Shown here: positions 1 to 4,886 of the stretch, piece after piece | How positions within the stretch are numbered: position 1 is the first letter of the stretch | Layout of the letters: each line of letters opens with the position of its first letter | Assembly (NCBI GenBank): GCA_028866595.1 | Contig: JAGWHV010000033.1 | Location: forward strand, 1 to 8,915 | Length of the DNA stretch: 8,915 nucleotides | Origin: Patescibacteria group bacterium | GTDB lineage: Bacteria; Patescibacteriota; Minisyncoccia; Phycocordibacterales; UBA6065 | Direction of reading: 5' to 3' | Notes under the pieces: generated by a model | Databases searched by the model: none | Seen by the model: the letters and a program-made list of their open reading frames with translations, nothing else | Told to the model about the DNA's origin: nothing | Made by a program: the position numbers and the translations under genes

Positions 1-849
1 CCTGTCGGCCGCGCCGCCGCCCCCTCTTCATCGTTCCTCAAAGACCCCGCGTATCTCCGCGAGCTTTTCATCGAGCGAGGCTTCTCTGTCACTCATCTCA
101 ATAACTTCCTTTCATGCCCATGGCGATATTTCTTTCTCAATCTCATCCAATTGCCGAAAGCCCAAGAGAATGCCCAGCTCTATGGCTCCGCTATCCACCA
201 GGCCCTCTGCCATTATTTCGAAGCGTATAAGAGAGAAGAGGACATATCAGCCGTCGCTGCTATCGACTTGTTCGAGAAATATCTGCGGCGCACGCACATG
301 TCCGAGCGCGATCTCGCCGATTATATAAAGGATGGCCGCGAGGAGCTCAAAACATATCTCTCTCATTATAAGTTCCCGCGGACGATATGGAACGAATACA
401 AGATCGTCGGCGTCCCGTTCGTCGTCGCCGATCCGGACGGCAAGCCCATCGAGATCGCTTTGAATGGCAATCTGGACAAAGTCGAGCTCGCCGAGGCCTC
501 TGCGGTTAATGTCGTCGACTACAAAACGGGCAGACCGAAGACGCGCAATGAGATCGAGGGCAAGACGCAATCCGCCGACGGTGATTACAAGCGCCAGCTC
601 GTCTTCTACAAGCTCATTCTCGATAGATACAAGGCAGGCGAATGGCGGATGCAGACGGGCACGCTCGACTTCATCAAGCCCGATGATTCAGGCAAGCTCC
701 GCCGCGAAATCTTCTCGATAACCGACGAGGACGTCCGCGGCCTCGAGTCAGTTATCGCCGCCACCACCAAAAAAATCCTCGCCCTCGATTTCGCCGAGTG
801 CGGCGACGCCGAGTGCGAATGGTGCTCGCTTAGACGTTCTTTAATATGA
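1..849 (+). CDS. UvrD/Rep-type helicase C-terminus with PD-(D/E)XK nuclease domain (5' end outside the window)
   Basis: The frame is open from base 1 to a TGA at 847-849, so 282 residues of a longer protein are visible; the TTG at 151 is an internal codon, not the start. Seen: a SVTHLNNFLSCPWRYFF stretch (residues 29-45), then GSAIH (62-66), an acidic residue in GNLDKVE (D159), the core VVDYKTG (D173, K175) and QLVFY (199-203). In order these match motifs of the RecB-family PD-(D/E)XK nuclease found at the C-terminus of AddB, Cas4 and UvrD-like helicases. Cysteines at 39, 267, 272 and 275 have the one-plus-three layout of the iron-sulphur staple known in AddB/Cas4, so such a cluster is possible. 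The likely role is processing DNA ends during repair. The helicase part would lie upstream, unseen. The gene overlaps the convergent DsbA-like gene by 20 bp, and no terminator is visible between them. A stand-alone RecB-like nuclease is the alternative. Confidence 0.85.
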   Translation, partial: PVGRAAAPSSSFLKDPAYLRELFIERGFSVTHLNNFLSCPWRYFFLNLIQLPKAQENAQLYGSAIHQALCHYFEAYKREEDISAVAAIDLFEKYLRRTHMSERDLADYIKDGREELKTYLSHYKFPRTIWNEYKIVGVPFVVADPDGKPIEIALNGNLDKVELAEASAVNVVDYKTGRPKTRNEIEGKTQSADGDYKRQLVFYKLILDRYKAGEWRMQTGTLDFIKPDDSGKLRREIFSITDEDVRGLESVIAATTKKILALDFAECGDAECEWCSLRRSLI

Positions 850-1546
850 CGTCGATGACGTTCTTCATGCCTTCATACGGCAATGCGCCCTGGGTGAGAG
901 GTATCTTCTGGCCTCCGGCGAATATCACGGTATAAGGCGTACCCTCGGCGCCCGCATTGATGGCGTCCTGTTTTTCTTGGTTTATAAGATTTACGTACGC
1001 GCCACTCGAGAGACAGTCGTTGAATTTTGTCATATCGAGACCCATACTCTGGGCGATGGTCTGGAGAGCTGATGGGTCGAGGCTATCGTTCGAATTCGTC
1101 TGCTGGAAGACCTGATCGGTGAAATTCCAGAACGCATCGTTGCCGCCCTGGGCCGCAGCGCACTCGAGGGCCTCCTCTTCGTTCTCCGAGCGCTGATGGA
1201 GAGGGAAGTGCCTGAAGACCCAGGCGACTTGGCCGTTATAGTCAGTGACGATTTGATGGAGAGTCTCGTGGAATTGCTTGCAGTACGGGCATTCGGTATC
1301 GGAATACTCGACGATGACGACTTTGGCATTCGGACTGCCGAGAATGTGGTCGGTCGATTGGACGGACTTGATGCTATCAAGACTGTTCGTCTGGCCGATT
1401 TGCGAAGAAGCCGCGGCCGGGCCGTTCGATGCCGGCGCTCGGCCGCTCCAGTACAAGCCAAAAGCGACAAGTGCGCCGGCGATGATGATAGCTACTGGCA
1501 CCGCCATTGACTGCTTCCTTTGCACGGGCTGGTTTGGACCGTTCAT
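830..1546 (-). CDS. DsbA-family thiol:disulfide oxidoreductase, membrane-anchored
   Basis: 238 residues. A short polar N-terminus is followed by a hydrophobic segment at about 14-33 (AVPVAIIIAGALVAFGLYW), with no clear signal-peptidase site, so it is probably an uncleaved anchor. A Ser/Ala/Gln-rich linker leads to a thioredoxin fold of the Thioredoxin_4/DsbA type beginning near residue 66. The active site is CPYC at 86-89 in EYSDTECPYCKQFH, and the cis-proline loop is GTP at 202-204. A second cysteine pair (C129, C178), common in this subfamily, could form a structural or shuttle disulfide. The family introduces or reshuffles disulfides in exported proteins and is usually recycled by DsbB or VKOR; neither is in this window. 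Start 1546 is chosen because a TATACT box on this strand (1563-1558) predicts transcription starting a few bases upstream; Met14 (1507) is the alternative. It diverges from the peroxiredoxin gene. Confidence 0.88.
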   Translation of the reverse strand: MNGPNQPVQRKQSMAVPVAIIIAGALVAFGLYWSGRAPASNGPAAASSQIGQTNSLDSIKSVQSTDHILGSPNAKVVIVEYSDTECPYCKQFHETLHQIVTDYNGQVAWVFRHFPLHQRSENEEEALECAAAQGGNDAFWNFTDQVFQQTNSNDSLDPSALQTIAQSMGLDMTKFNDCLSSGAYVNLINQEKQDAINAGAEGTPYTVIFAGGQKIPLTQGALPYEGMKNVIDVILKNV

Positions 1547-1551
1547 ACGTA

Positions 1552-1563
1552 TATACTAGTATA
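1552..1563. promoter_or_regulatory. Symmetric divergent -10 boxes between the DsbA-like gene and bcp
   Basis: The 12-bp perfect palindrome TATACTAGTATA reads TATACT on both strands: 1552-1557 (+) and 1563-1558 (-). Each hexamer is a good sigma70 -10 match. Counting about 7 bases downstream puts the plus-strand start of transcription at about 1564-1565, on the bcp ATG, and the minus-strand start about 5 bases before the DsbA ATG. Matching -35 boxes are not evident at normal spacing. Because the two boxes abut, polymerase could use only one direction at a time. Confidence 0.6.
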
Positions 1564-1564
1564 C

Positions 1565-2062
1565 ATGAAATCTTTCATTCAAACGTCCATGCTCGGTAAT
1601 CCTGCGCCTGACTTTACGCTTCAGGACCAAGACGGTCGGATGCATTCGCTTTCCGACCACCGCGGCTCGTGGGTCGTTCTTTACTTTTACCCAAAAGACA
1701 TGACGCCCGGCTGTACGACCGAGGCCCAAGAGTTCCGCGATCATGAGTACGAGCTCGCCGACGAGAATGCTGTCGTCCTTGGCGTGAGTGCCGACGACGT
1801 CTCTTCGCACAAGACTTTTTGCCAGGAGTTGAGCCTCAATTTCACGCTCCTCTCCGATCCCGACGCTCAGGTCTGCCGGATGTACGATGTCTGGCGCGAG
1901 AAAAGTTCGTTCGGCGCAAAGCACGAAGGCATCGAGCGCACGACGTTCCTCATCGATCCCGCCGGCAAAGTCGCCAAGCTCTACTCGAGCGTCAAACCCA
2001 TCGGCCACGCCGCCAAAGTCATAGAAGATATTCGGAAATTAGTAGAAAAAGCATCGTCATAA
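1565..2062 (+). CDS. bcp: Thiol peroxidase, Bcp/PrxQ-type peroxiredoxin
   Basis: 165 residues from the ATG at 1565, a normal length for the family. An in-frame ATG at 1520 would add 15 unusual residues and run back through the promoter, so it is rejected. The PrxQ core is clear: GNPAPDFTLQDQDG (11-24), then FYPKDMTPGCTTEAQEF with the peroxidatic Cys50 and its conserved Pro/Thr setting, NFTLLSDP (92-99) and TTFLIDPAGKV near 126-136. The resolving cysteine five residues on, present in E. coli Bcp (CTVQAC), is missing. Cys86 lies 36 residues after Cys50, the separation known for the alpha3-type Cys47/Cys83 pair of Xylella PrxQ, so this is probably an atypical two-Cys enzyme of that kind; Cys104 is the other candidate. 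It reduces peroxides with thioredoxin-type donors, probably in the cytoplasm as no signal peptide is seen. No Shine-Dalgarno is visible, which fits a leaderless mRNA. Confidence 0.93.
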   Translation: MKSFIQTSMLGNPAPDFTLQDQDGRMHSLSDHRGSWVVLYFYPKDMTPGCTTEAQEFRDHEYELADENAVVLGVSADDVSSHKTFCQELSLNFTLLSDPDAQVCRMYDVWREKSSFGAKHEGIERTTFLIDPAGKVAKLYSSVKPIGHAAKVIEDIRKLVEKASS

Positions 2063-2066
2063 AAAG

Positions 2067-2103
2067 CAAAACCGCTCCAGCGGTTGTCGCCCGAGCGGTT
2101 TTG
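2067..2103. terminator. Rho-independent terminator, probably bidirectional
   Basis: CAAAACCGCTC (2067-2077) pairs perfectly over 11 bp with GAGCGGTTTTG (2093-2103), leaving a 15-nt loop. It begins 5 bases after the bcp stop. On the plus strand only a short T run follows. On the minus strand the stem is followed by CTTTTT (2066-2061), a better U-tract, so it would also end RNA made from the tRNA-like locus. The first arm can also pair locally (CCGCT at 2072 with AGCGG at 2079). Confidence 0.8.
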
Positions 2104-2191
2104 TTCAGCTGATTTCTGTCCACCAGCTATTTTGGAAGGATAGCTAACCTTGCCTCAAGCGTACGCCAATCTGTCAGCATGTCAACGTCTG

Positions 2192-2260
2192 TGGACAGAA
2201 CGGGATTCGAACCCGTCGATACGGTTGCTGAAGCCGTGTCGCTAGACCTCTAGCCTGCCC
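2192..2260 (-). tRNA. tRNA-like gene, divergent; amino acid not assignable (UCA or CAG in the anticodon loop)
   Basis: Read on the minus strand, 69 nt fold as a cloverleaf. The acceptor is a 7-bp stem (2260-2254 with 2199-2193, two G-U pairs). The D-like arm has a 5-bp stem (2254-2250/2245-2241) with only a 4-nt loop AGGT. The anticodon-like arm has 4 clean pairs (2237-2234/2224-2221) flanked by C-A mismatches and a 9-nt loop CTTCAGCAA. The T arm is canonical: a 5-bp stem and loop TTCGAAT (2216-2200). CCA is not encoded at the expected place. The anticodon could be UCA (2231-2229, after U33) or CAG if the C-A pair forms; CAG would leave C at position 37, and a leucine tRNA should have a long variable arm, which is absent. 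The tiny D loop and UCA recall tRNA-Sec, but again the variable arm is missing. It could be an aberrant functional tRNA, a decaying one, or a tRNA mimic in a larger RNA. Confidence 0.5.
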
Positions 2261-2333
2261 ACGATGCGGATTCAAGATCCGCATCGACCTACAGACTAAC
2301 GGATGGCCGATGAAATTTCGTGAAAGAAAATAT

Positions 2334-2356
2334 AAAAAAGTCGCCTGGACCAGGAC
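2334..2356 (-). terminator. Rho-independent terminator of the exonuclease gene
   Basis: On the minus strand a short hairpin (CCTG/CAGG around 2354-2344, extendable with GTC/GAC at its base across a bulge) is followed directly by TTTTTT (2339-2334). It lies 15 bases past the exonuclease stop codon. The stem is short, so termination may be partial. Confidence 0.6.
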
Positions 2357-2370
2357 AAAATCGGCAAAGT

Positions 2371-2955
2371 CTAGAACCCCATCGTGAACGTCAATGCAGA
2401 GTCGTTCTTCTTTTCCCAGTCGCTGGTGTCGAGCTTTATGTCTTTCAGCGCCTGGCCGTCCTTGTATTTAAGATGGCCGTGGGCCATGGCGTAGTCGTAT
2501 ATCTCTTTCGTCACTTTGACATCGTCGATGCAATATTTGATGATCTTGTCGATCTCGCCGTTTTTCCACCAGGTGATCGCCTCGAGGCCGTGGCCTGATT
2601 TGCCATGGCCGAGGGTCGCCTGGGCGATCGAGTCGAGCTTGAGCCGGAAACCGAGAGATTTTTTGACTTCCTTGAGGAGGTCGAGGCTCTGGATTTTCGT
2701 CAAGTCGCCTGGATAGTATTTATCGAGAAGGGGAATGTCGAAATGATCGCCGTTAAAAGTGATGAGCAGGTCGGCGCTCTCGAGGATCGGCCAGAGCTTT
2801 CCGAAATCTTCTTGGAGAAAGCTCATGTATGCGTCTGTCTCATAATCGTAGAGGCAGACGACGGAGATATCGAGGTCGCGCGGATCGTTCGAGCCCACGT
2901 CTTGGAATATGTTCCGGGTCTCGATATCGAAGACTATCTTTCGCATGGCGGACAT
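2371..2955 (-). CDS. DEDDy 3'-5' exonuclease, RNase H-like (YprB/RNase_H_2 type)
   Basis: 194 residues. The three exonuclease motifs of the DEDDy class are all present: Exo I KIVFDIET (D10, E12), Exo II ITFNGDHFDIPLL (N68, D73) and Exo III KYCIDDVKVTKEIY (Y141, D145). The lysine- and aspartate-rich tail after 160 shows no second domain. Such proteins are single-domain relatives of the proofreading exonuclease of family B polymerases. By family knowledge they degrade single-stranded ends from the 3' side; the actual substrate of this group is not established. Two starts are possible: Met1 at 2955 and Met4 at 2946. Related proteins often begin MRKIVFDIET, and the -10-like box TATGCT (2964-2959) lies 12 bases before Met4, so 2946 may be the real start. 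It diverges from truB with only 14-23 bp between them. Confidence 0.85.
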   Translation of the reverse strand: MSAMRKIVFDIETRNIFQDVGSNDPRDLDISVVCLYDYETDAYMSFLQEDFGKLWPILESADLLITFNGDHFDIPLLDKYYPGDLTKIQSLDLLKEVKKSLGFRLKLDSIAQATLGHGKSGHGLEAITWWKNGEIDKIIKYCIDDVKVTKEIYDYAMAHGHLKYKDGQALKDIKLDTSDWEKKNDSALTFTMGF

Positions 2956-2957
2956 TG

Positions 2958-2964
2958 TAGCATA
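2958..2964. promoter_or_regulatory. Possible overlapping divergent -10 boxes between the exonuclease gene and truB
   Basis: TAGCAT (2958-2963, +) ends six bases before the truB ATG, and TATGCT (2964-2959, -) ends twelve bases before the exonuclease Met4. Spacings resemble those at the bcp/DsbA junction (7 and 11 bases). The hexamers are weaker matches and no -35 boxes are clear, so this is tentative. Confidence 0.35.
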
Positions 2965-2969
2965 TCGGT

Positions 2970-3776
2970 ATGAAAAGCGAGGTCCTCAATCTCTACAAGC
3001 GCAAAAGCGAGACGCCTCTCCAGACGATCGAGAGGTACGTCGAGGCGCATCCCGAATATAAAGGCGTCAAGATGACGTATGCCGGTAGGCTCGACCCGAT
3101 GGCCGAGGGCGTCCTCGTCGTTCTCGTCGGCGAGGCGAATAAAGATCGCGAGGCATATACCGGCCTTGATAAAGATTATGAATTCGAGTTTATCCTCGGC
3201 GTAGAGACGGACACGTTCGACGTTCTCGGCAAGATAATGGCGATGAAGGCGGATGCGCCCGCCGGCGCGCCGGCGGGCGCCACCCCGAGCGCGGAAGTCG
3301 CTGTGAAATCGGCACTTGCGAAATACCTCGGCACGTTCGAACAAAGATACCCGTCATTCTCTTCGAAGGTCGTAGATGGCACGCCTCTTTTCGAGCTCGC
3401 CCGCCGCGGCGATCTCTCTGAAAAGGACATCCCGACGCATAAAGTGACCGTCTCGGCGATCGAGCTTGTCTCGACAAGGACGGTGGCCAAAGACGTATTC
3501 GTCGAAATGATCCACAAGGACATAAGCGCTGTCAGAGGCGATTTTCGTCAGAAAGACATCCTCTCTCTTTGGAACAAATATCTCAGCGGCGAGGCGCACG
3601 GCGTCCCGATGCCCGCCGCATTCGTCTTGTATAAAGCTCGTGTCTCATGCGGCAGCGGATTCTACGTCCGCCAGCTCGTCTCTGACCTCGGCCACGACCT
3701 AGGCACAGGCGCGGTGACAGTATCTATTCTTCGTACGAGAGTAGGGAAATACAGACTGGCTGACTCGATACAGTAA
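2970..3776 (+). CDS. truB: tRNA pseudouridine(55) synthase TruB
   Basis: 268 residues. The signature loop TYAGRLDPMAEGVLVVLVGEA (36-56) holds the catalytic Asp42, followed by KDYEFEF (68-74, the conserved base-stacking tyrosine) and the ETDTFDVLGK strand. Further on, FSSKVVDGTPLFELARRGD matches the YSAlKvdG..lyelAR region, and GSGFYVRQLVSDLGHDLGTGA matches the C-terminal sSGtYIRsLa.DLG.aLg block. TruB converts uridine 55 in the T loop of tRNAs to pseudouridine. The protein stops just after the catalytic domain, so no PUA domain is present, as in several short TruBs. Two expansions relative to E. coli TruB are visible: an Ala/Pro/Gly-rich segment at 96-107 encoded by a perfect palindrome, and a longer region around 170-210. 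No Shine-Dalgarno is seen. It converges on the membrane protein gene across the inverted-repeat element. Confidence 0.92.
   Translation: MKSEVLNLYKRKSETPLQTIERYVEAHPEYKGVKMTYAGRLDPMAEGVLVVLVGEANKDREAYTGLDKDYEFEFILGVETDTFDVLGKIMAMKADAPAGAPAGATPSAEVAVKSALAKYLGTFEQRYPSFSSKVVDGTPLFELARRGDLSEKDIPTHKVTVSAIELVSTRTVAKDVFVEMIHKDISAVRGDFRQKDILSLWNKYLSGEAHGVPMPAAFVLYKARVSCGSGFYVRQLVSDLGHDLGTGAVTVSILRTRVGKYRLADSIQ
3255..3280. repeat. Perfect 26-bp GC palindrome inside truB
   Basis: The 26 bases read identically on both strands, centred on GGCGCGCC, and are all G or C. They lie in frame in truB from codon 96 and encode APAGAPAGA, between two structured parts of the synthase. In mRNA they could form an 11-bp stem with a 4-nt loop. 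The location at a surface loop suggests an insertion that the protein tolerates. Confidence 0.85.
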
Positions 3777-3777
3777 A

Positions 3778-3886
3778 AGGAGCAGAATATCCCTCTCGAA
3801 CGTCCTTTGGAAGCGCGACGGCGCTGAAACGAGGAAATTTCGTCCACCGAAATTTCCGTGACGTTCGAGAGGGATATTCTGCTCCT
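3778..3886. repeat. 109-bp element with perfect 27-bp inverted arms and two inner hairpins
   Basis: Bases 3778-3804 are the exact reverse complement of 3860-3886 (27 of 27). The 55-bp centre holds two more hairpins: AGCGC/GCGCT (3812-3816/3821-3825, loop GACG) and GGAAATTTCG/CGAAATTTCC (3833-3842/3848-3857, loop of 5). The element begins 2 bases after the truB stop and ends 3 bases before the stop of the convergent membrane gene, so it fills the gap. As RNA it would form a long stem capped by a three-way junction from either strand. It may act as a bidirectional terminator or mRNA-end stabiliser; only a run of four U follows it on the minus strand and none on the plus strand. A small non-autonomous mobile palindrome (MITE/REP-like) is the other reading; no target-site duplication is obvious. 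Confidence 0.85.
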
Positions 3887-3889
3887 GCT

Positions 3890-4348
3890 CTATATCCTCC
3901 CCGTCAGGTTCGCGTCTTCCATAAAGCTCGCCATCGTCTGCTGATGCGCCGCGTATATCGCCAGATCGTCCGAAGCGATGATGACGAGGATGCTCACGAT
4001 GGCGATGAGGATAGTGACGGCCCACTTGGCGTATGTCGCCCAGGTTTTCTTGTCCCATACCCGATGGAGGATAAAGATCGCATAGAACGAGATAAGGAAT
4101 GGCAGGACAAGACCGATGACGAAGACCATGCCTGTGAAGAGAAAGCTTGTGCCGGAGAGCACTGTGTGCCCGAGGATGATATACAGGACGAACCGAAGAG
4201 CAAGGAATATATTATTGACGTAGTATATGGCGCAATAGCCGAATACACCCAGATAGAGCAGGGTGCCGATCGAGCGGAGGTCGGGAGCGAAATAGAAGCG
4301 AGCGACTTCCTTGAGGTATGAAGGGTTCTCGGGGGCTTTTTCTGGCAT
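3890..4348 (-). CDS. Four-helix membrane protein of unknown function
   Basis: I do not recognise a family. From the ATG at 4348 the protein has 152 residues. A short charged N-terminus (MPEKAPENPSYLKEVARFYF) is followed by hydrophobic segments at about 27-45, 47-64, 69-96 and 106-125. The loop after segment 3 is basic (HRVWDKKTWATYAKW), which by the positive-inside rule puts that loop in the cytoplasm. The C-terminus after 125 is soluble, mildly acidic and contains Met/Gln. An upstream in-frame ATG at 4408 would add 20 residues, but a TTGACA box (4383-4378) and -10 candidates (4359-4352) lie inside that extension, so 4348 is preferred. The gene diverges from the RRM gene and converges on truB. 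Many small integral membrane proteins of this kind occur in Patescibacteria, but nothing here tells its job. Confidence 0.75.
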   Translation of the reverse strand: MPEKAPENPSYLKEVARFYFAPDLRSIGTLLYLGVFGYCAIYYVNNIFLALRFVLYIILGHTVLSGTSFLFTGMVFVIGLVLPFLISFYAIFILHRVWDKKTWATYAKWAVTILIAIVSILVIIASDDLAIYAAHQQTMASFMEDANLTGRI

Positions 4349-4351
4349 AGC

Positions 4352-4383
4352 AGAATATTTCAACCTTTTATTGATTTTGTCAA
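4352..4383 (-). promoter_or_regulatory. Promoter of the four-helix membrane protein gene
   Basis: A perfect -35 TTGACA (4383-4378) is followed on the minus strand by AT-rich -10 candidates: AATATT (4359-4354, spacer 18) or TATTCT (4357-4352, spacer 20). The ATG at 4348 is 3-5 bases further on, so the mRNA would have almost no leader. Confidence 0.55.
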
Positions 4384-4391
4384 ATGGCCGC

Positions 4392-4419
4392 TTGACTATA
4401 ACCGCCATTCATGTATACT
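4392..4419 (+). promoter_or_regulatory. Promoter of the RRM protein gene
   Basis: TTGACT (4392-4397), a 16-bp spacer and TATACT (4414-4419), preceded directly by TG. This is the best complete sigma70-type promoter in the window. The predicted start near 4426 leaves a leader of about 80 nt before the ATG at 4507, unlike the near-leaderless neighbours. Confidence 0.75.
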
Positions 4420-4506
4420 ACGTGGGTCGTTGGTTTCTCGGTGGTGAAAACGAAAGTCTTAGCCATGGGAAGGTCGGACGATAGTTACTAGCAATTCACG
4501 TCATAC

Positions 4507-4797
4507 ATGGCAAAGAAACTCTACGTGGGCAACCTCTCGTACAGCACCACTTCGGAAAGCCTCAAAGCAGGCTTCGAAAAGGCTGGTTCTGTCATCGAGG
4601 CTACGGTTCTCACTGACAAGATGACTGGCCGTTCGCGAGGCTTCGGCTTCGTGACGATGGAGGACGCGGACGCCGAGAAGGCGATCGCTATGTTCGACGG
4701 CAAGGATTTCGATGGCCGCAATATCAAGGTCAACGAAGCCAAGCCGATGGAGGAACGCCCTCGCCGGTCGTTCGATTCGAACCGCAGGAGCTTCTAA
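4507..4797 (+). CDS. Small RNA-binding protein with one RRM domain
   Basis: 96 residues, nearly all one RNA recognition motif. RNP2 is LYVGNL (5-10) and RNP1 is RGFGFVTM (44-51), with the aromatic residues that stack on RNA bases at Y6, F46 and F48. The fold ends near 79, followed by a short basic Arg/Ser tail (RPRRSFDSNRRSF) that may add non-specific RNA contacts. Single-RRM proteins of this length occur in cyanobacteria (Rbp proteins, often cold-induced) and many other bacteria; the RNA targets here are unknown. The gene stands alone: strong promoter at 4392, about 80 nt of untranslated leader without a Shine-Dalgarno, and a strong terminator with a UUCG loop just downstream. A long leader on an RNA-binding protein gene makes self-regulation plausible, but that is inference. 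The transcription unit looks built for high expression. Confidence 0.93.
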   Translation: MAKKLYVGNLSYSTTSESLKAGFEKAGSVIEATVLTDKMTGRSRGFGFVTMEDADAEKAIAMFDGKDFDGRNIKVNEAKPMEERPRRSFDSNRRSF

Positions 4798-4817
4798 CGG
4801 AGCCTTGCCGGTCCACA

Positions 4818-4846
4818 GCAAAACCGCCCTTCGGGGCGGTTTTTGC
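4818..4846 (+). terminator. Rho-independent terminator of the RRM gene
   Basis: AAAACCGCCC (4820-4829) pairs with GGGCGGTTTT (4834-4843) across a TTCG tetraloop, which is exceptionally stable closed by C-G; GC/GC at the ends extends it past one bulged T. T-rich bases follow. The -35 of the next gene begins two bases later. It resembles the bcp terminator (AAAACCGC...GCGGTTTT). Confidence 0.9.
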
Positions 4847-4847
4847 T

Positions 4848-4877
4848 TTGACAAAAAATGATAGGGAGCGCTAGTAT
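4848..4877 (+). promoter_or_regulatory. Promoter of the two-helix membrane protein gene
   Basis: Perfect -35 TTGACA (4848-4853), 18-bp spacer, -10 TAGTAT (4872-4877). Transcription would start near 4884, three bases before the ATG at 4887. The in-frame GTG at 4878 sits directly after the -10 and so would be upstream of the RNA. Confidence 0.7.
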
Positions 4878-4886
4878 GTGGCGAGC

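Larger units (their letters stand above)
2063..2370. other. 308-bp stretch without a protein gene: structured RNA region with competing inverted repeats
   Basis: Besides the terminators at each end and the tRNA-like cloverleaf, this gap holds several further pairings. They are a perfect 10-bp hairpin with a 5-nt loop at 2262-2286, immediately upstream (minus strand) of the cloverleaf; a 6-bp closing pair between 2187-2192 and 2291-2296; a perfect 10-bp pair between 2114-2123 and 2191-2200; and a 6-bp hairpin at 2125-2145. The last-but-one pairing uses the same bases as the 3' strand of the tRNA-like acceptor, so the structures exclude each other. No open frame here looks coding. A minus-strand RNA of roughly 250 nt could run from after the exonuclease terminator (2334) to the hairpin at 2067; a good promoter for it is not evident. 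Confidence 0.5.

Noticed and set aside
1520..1564. Longer N-terminus for the peroxiredoxin
   Set aside because: It would start inside the divergent DsbA coding region and span the promoter palindrome; family members start near the 1565 ATG.
2191..2260. UGA recoding (code 25) suggested by a UCA triplet in the tRNA-like loop
   Set aside because: UGA at 847-849 ends the nuclease at its natural length, and no gene here needs an in-frame UGA to be read through.
2063..2340. tmRNA, ordinary or circularly permuted, suggested by the T arm and the split acceptor pairing
   Set aside because: There is no room for a tag-coding part: the exonuclease terminator and bcp leave under 280 bases, and no tag-like frame or typical tmRNA 5' sequence is seen.
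2312..3843. Shared GAAATTTCGT at 2312-2321 and 3834-3843, a possible common operator
   Set aside because: It is short and AT-rich, part of a self-complementary core, and the second copy is in a hairpin rather than a promoter.
3781..4358. Shared 10-mer AGCAGAATAT in the inverted-repeat arm (3781-3790) and in the membrane gene promoter (4349-4358)
   Set aside because: A 10-base match is expected by chance given the many comparisons in 9 kb; there is no extension on either side.
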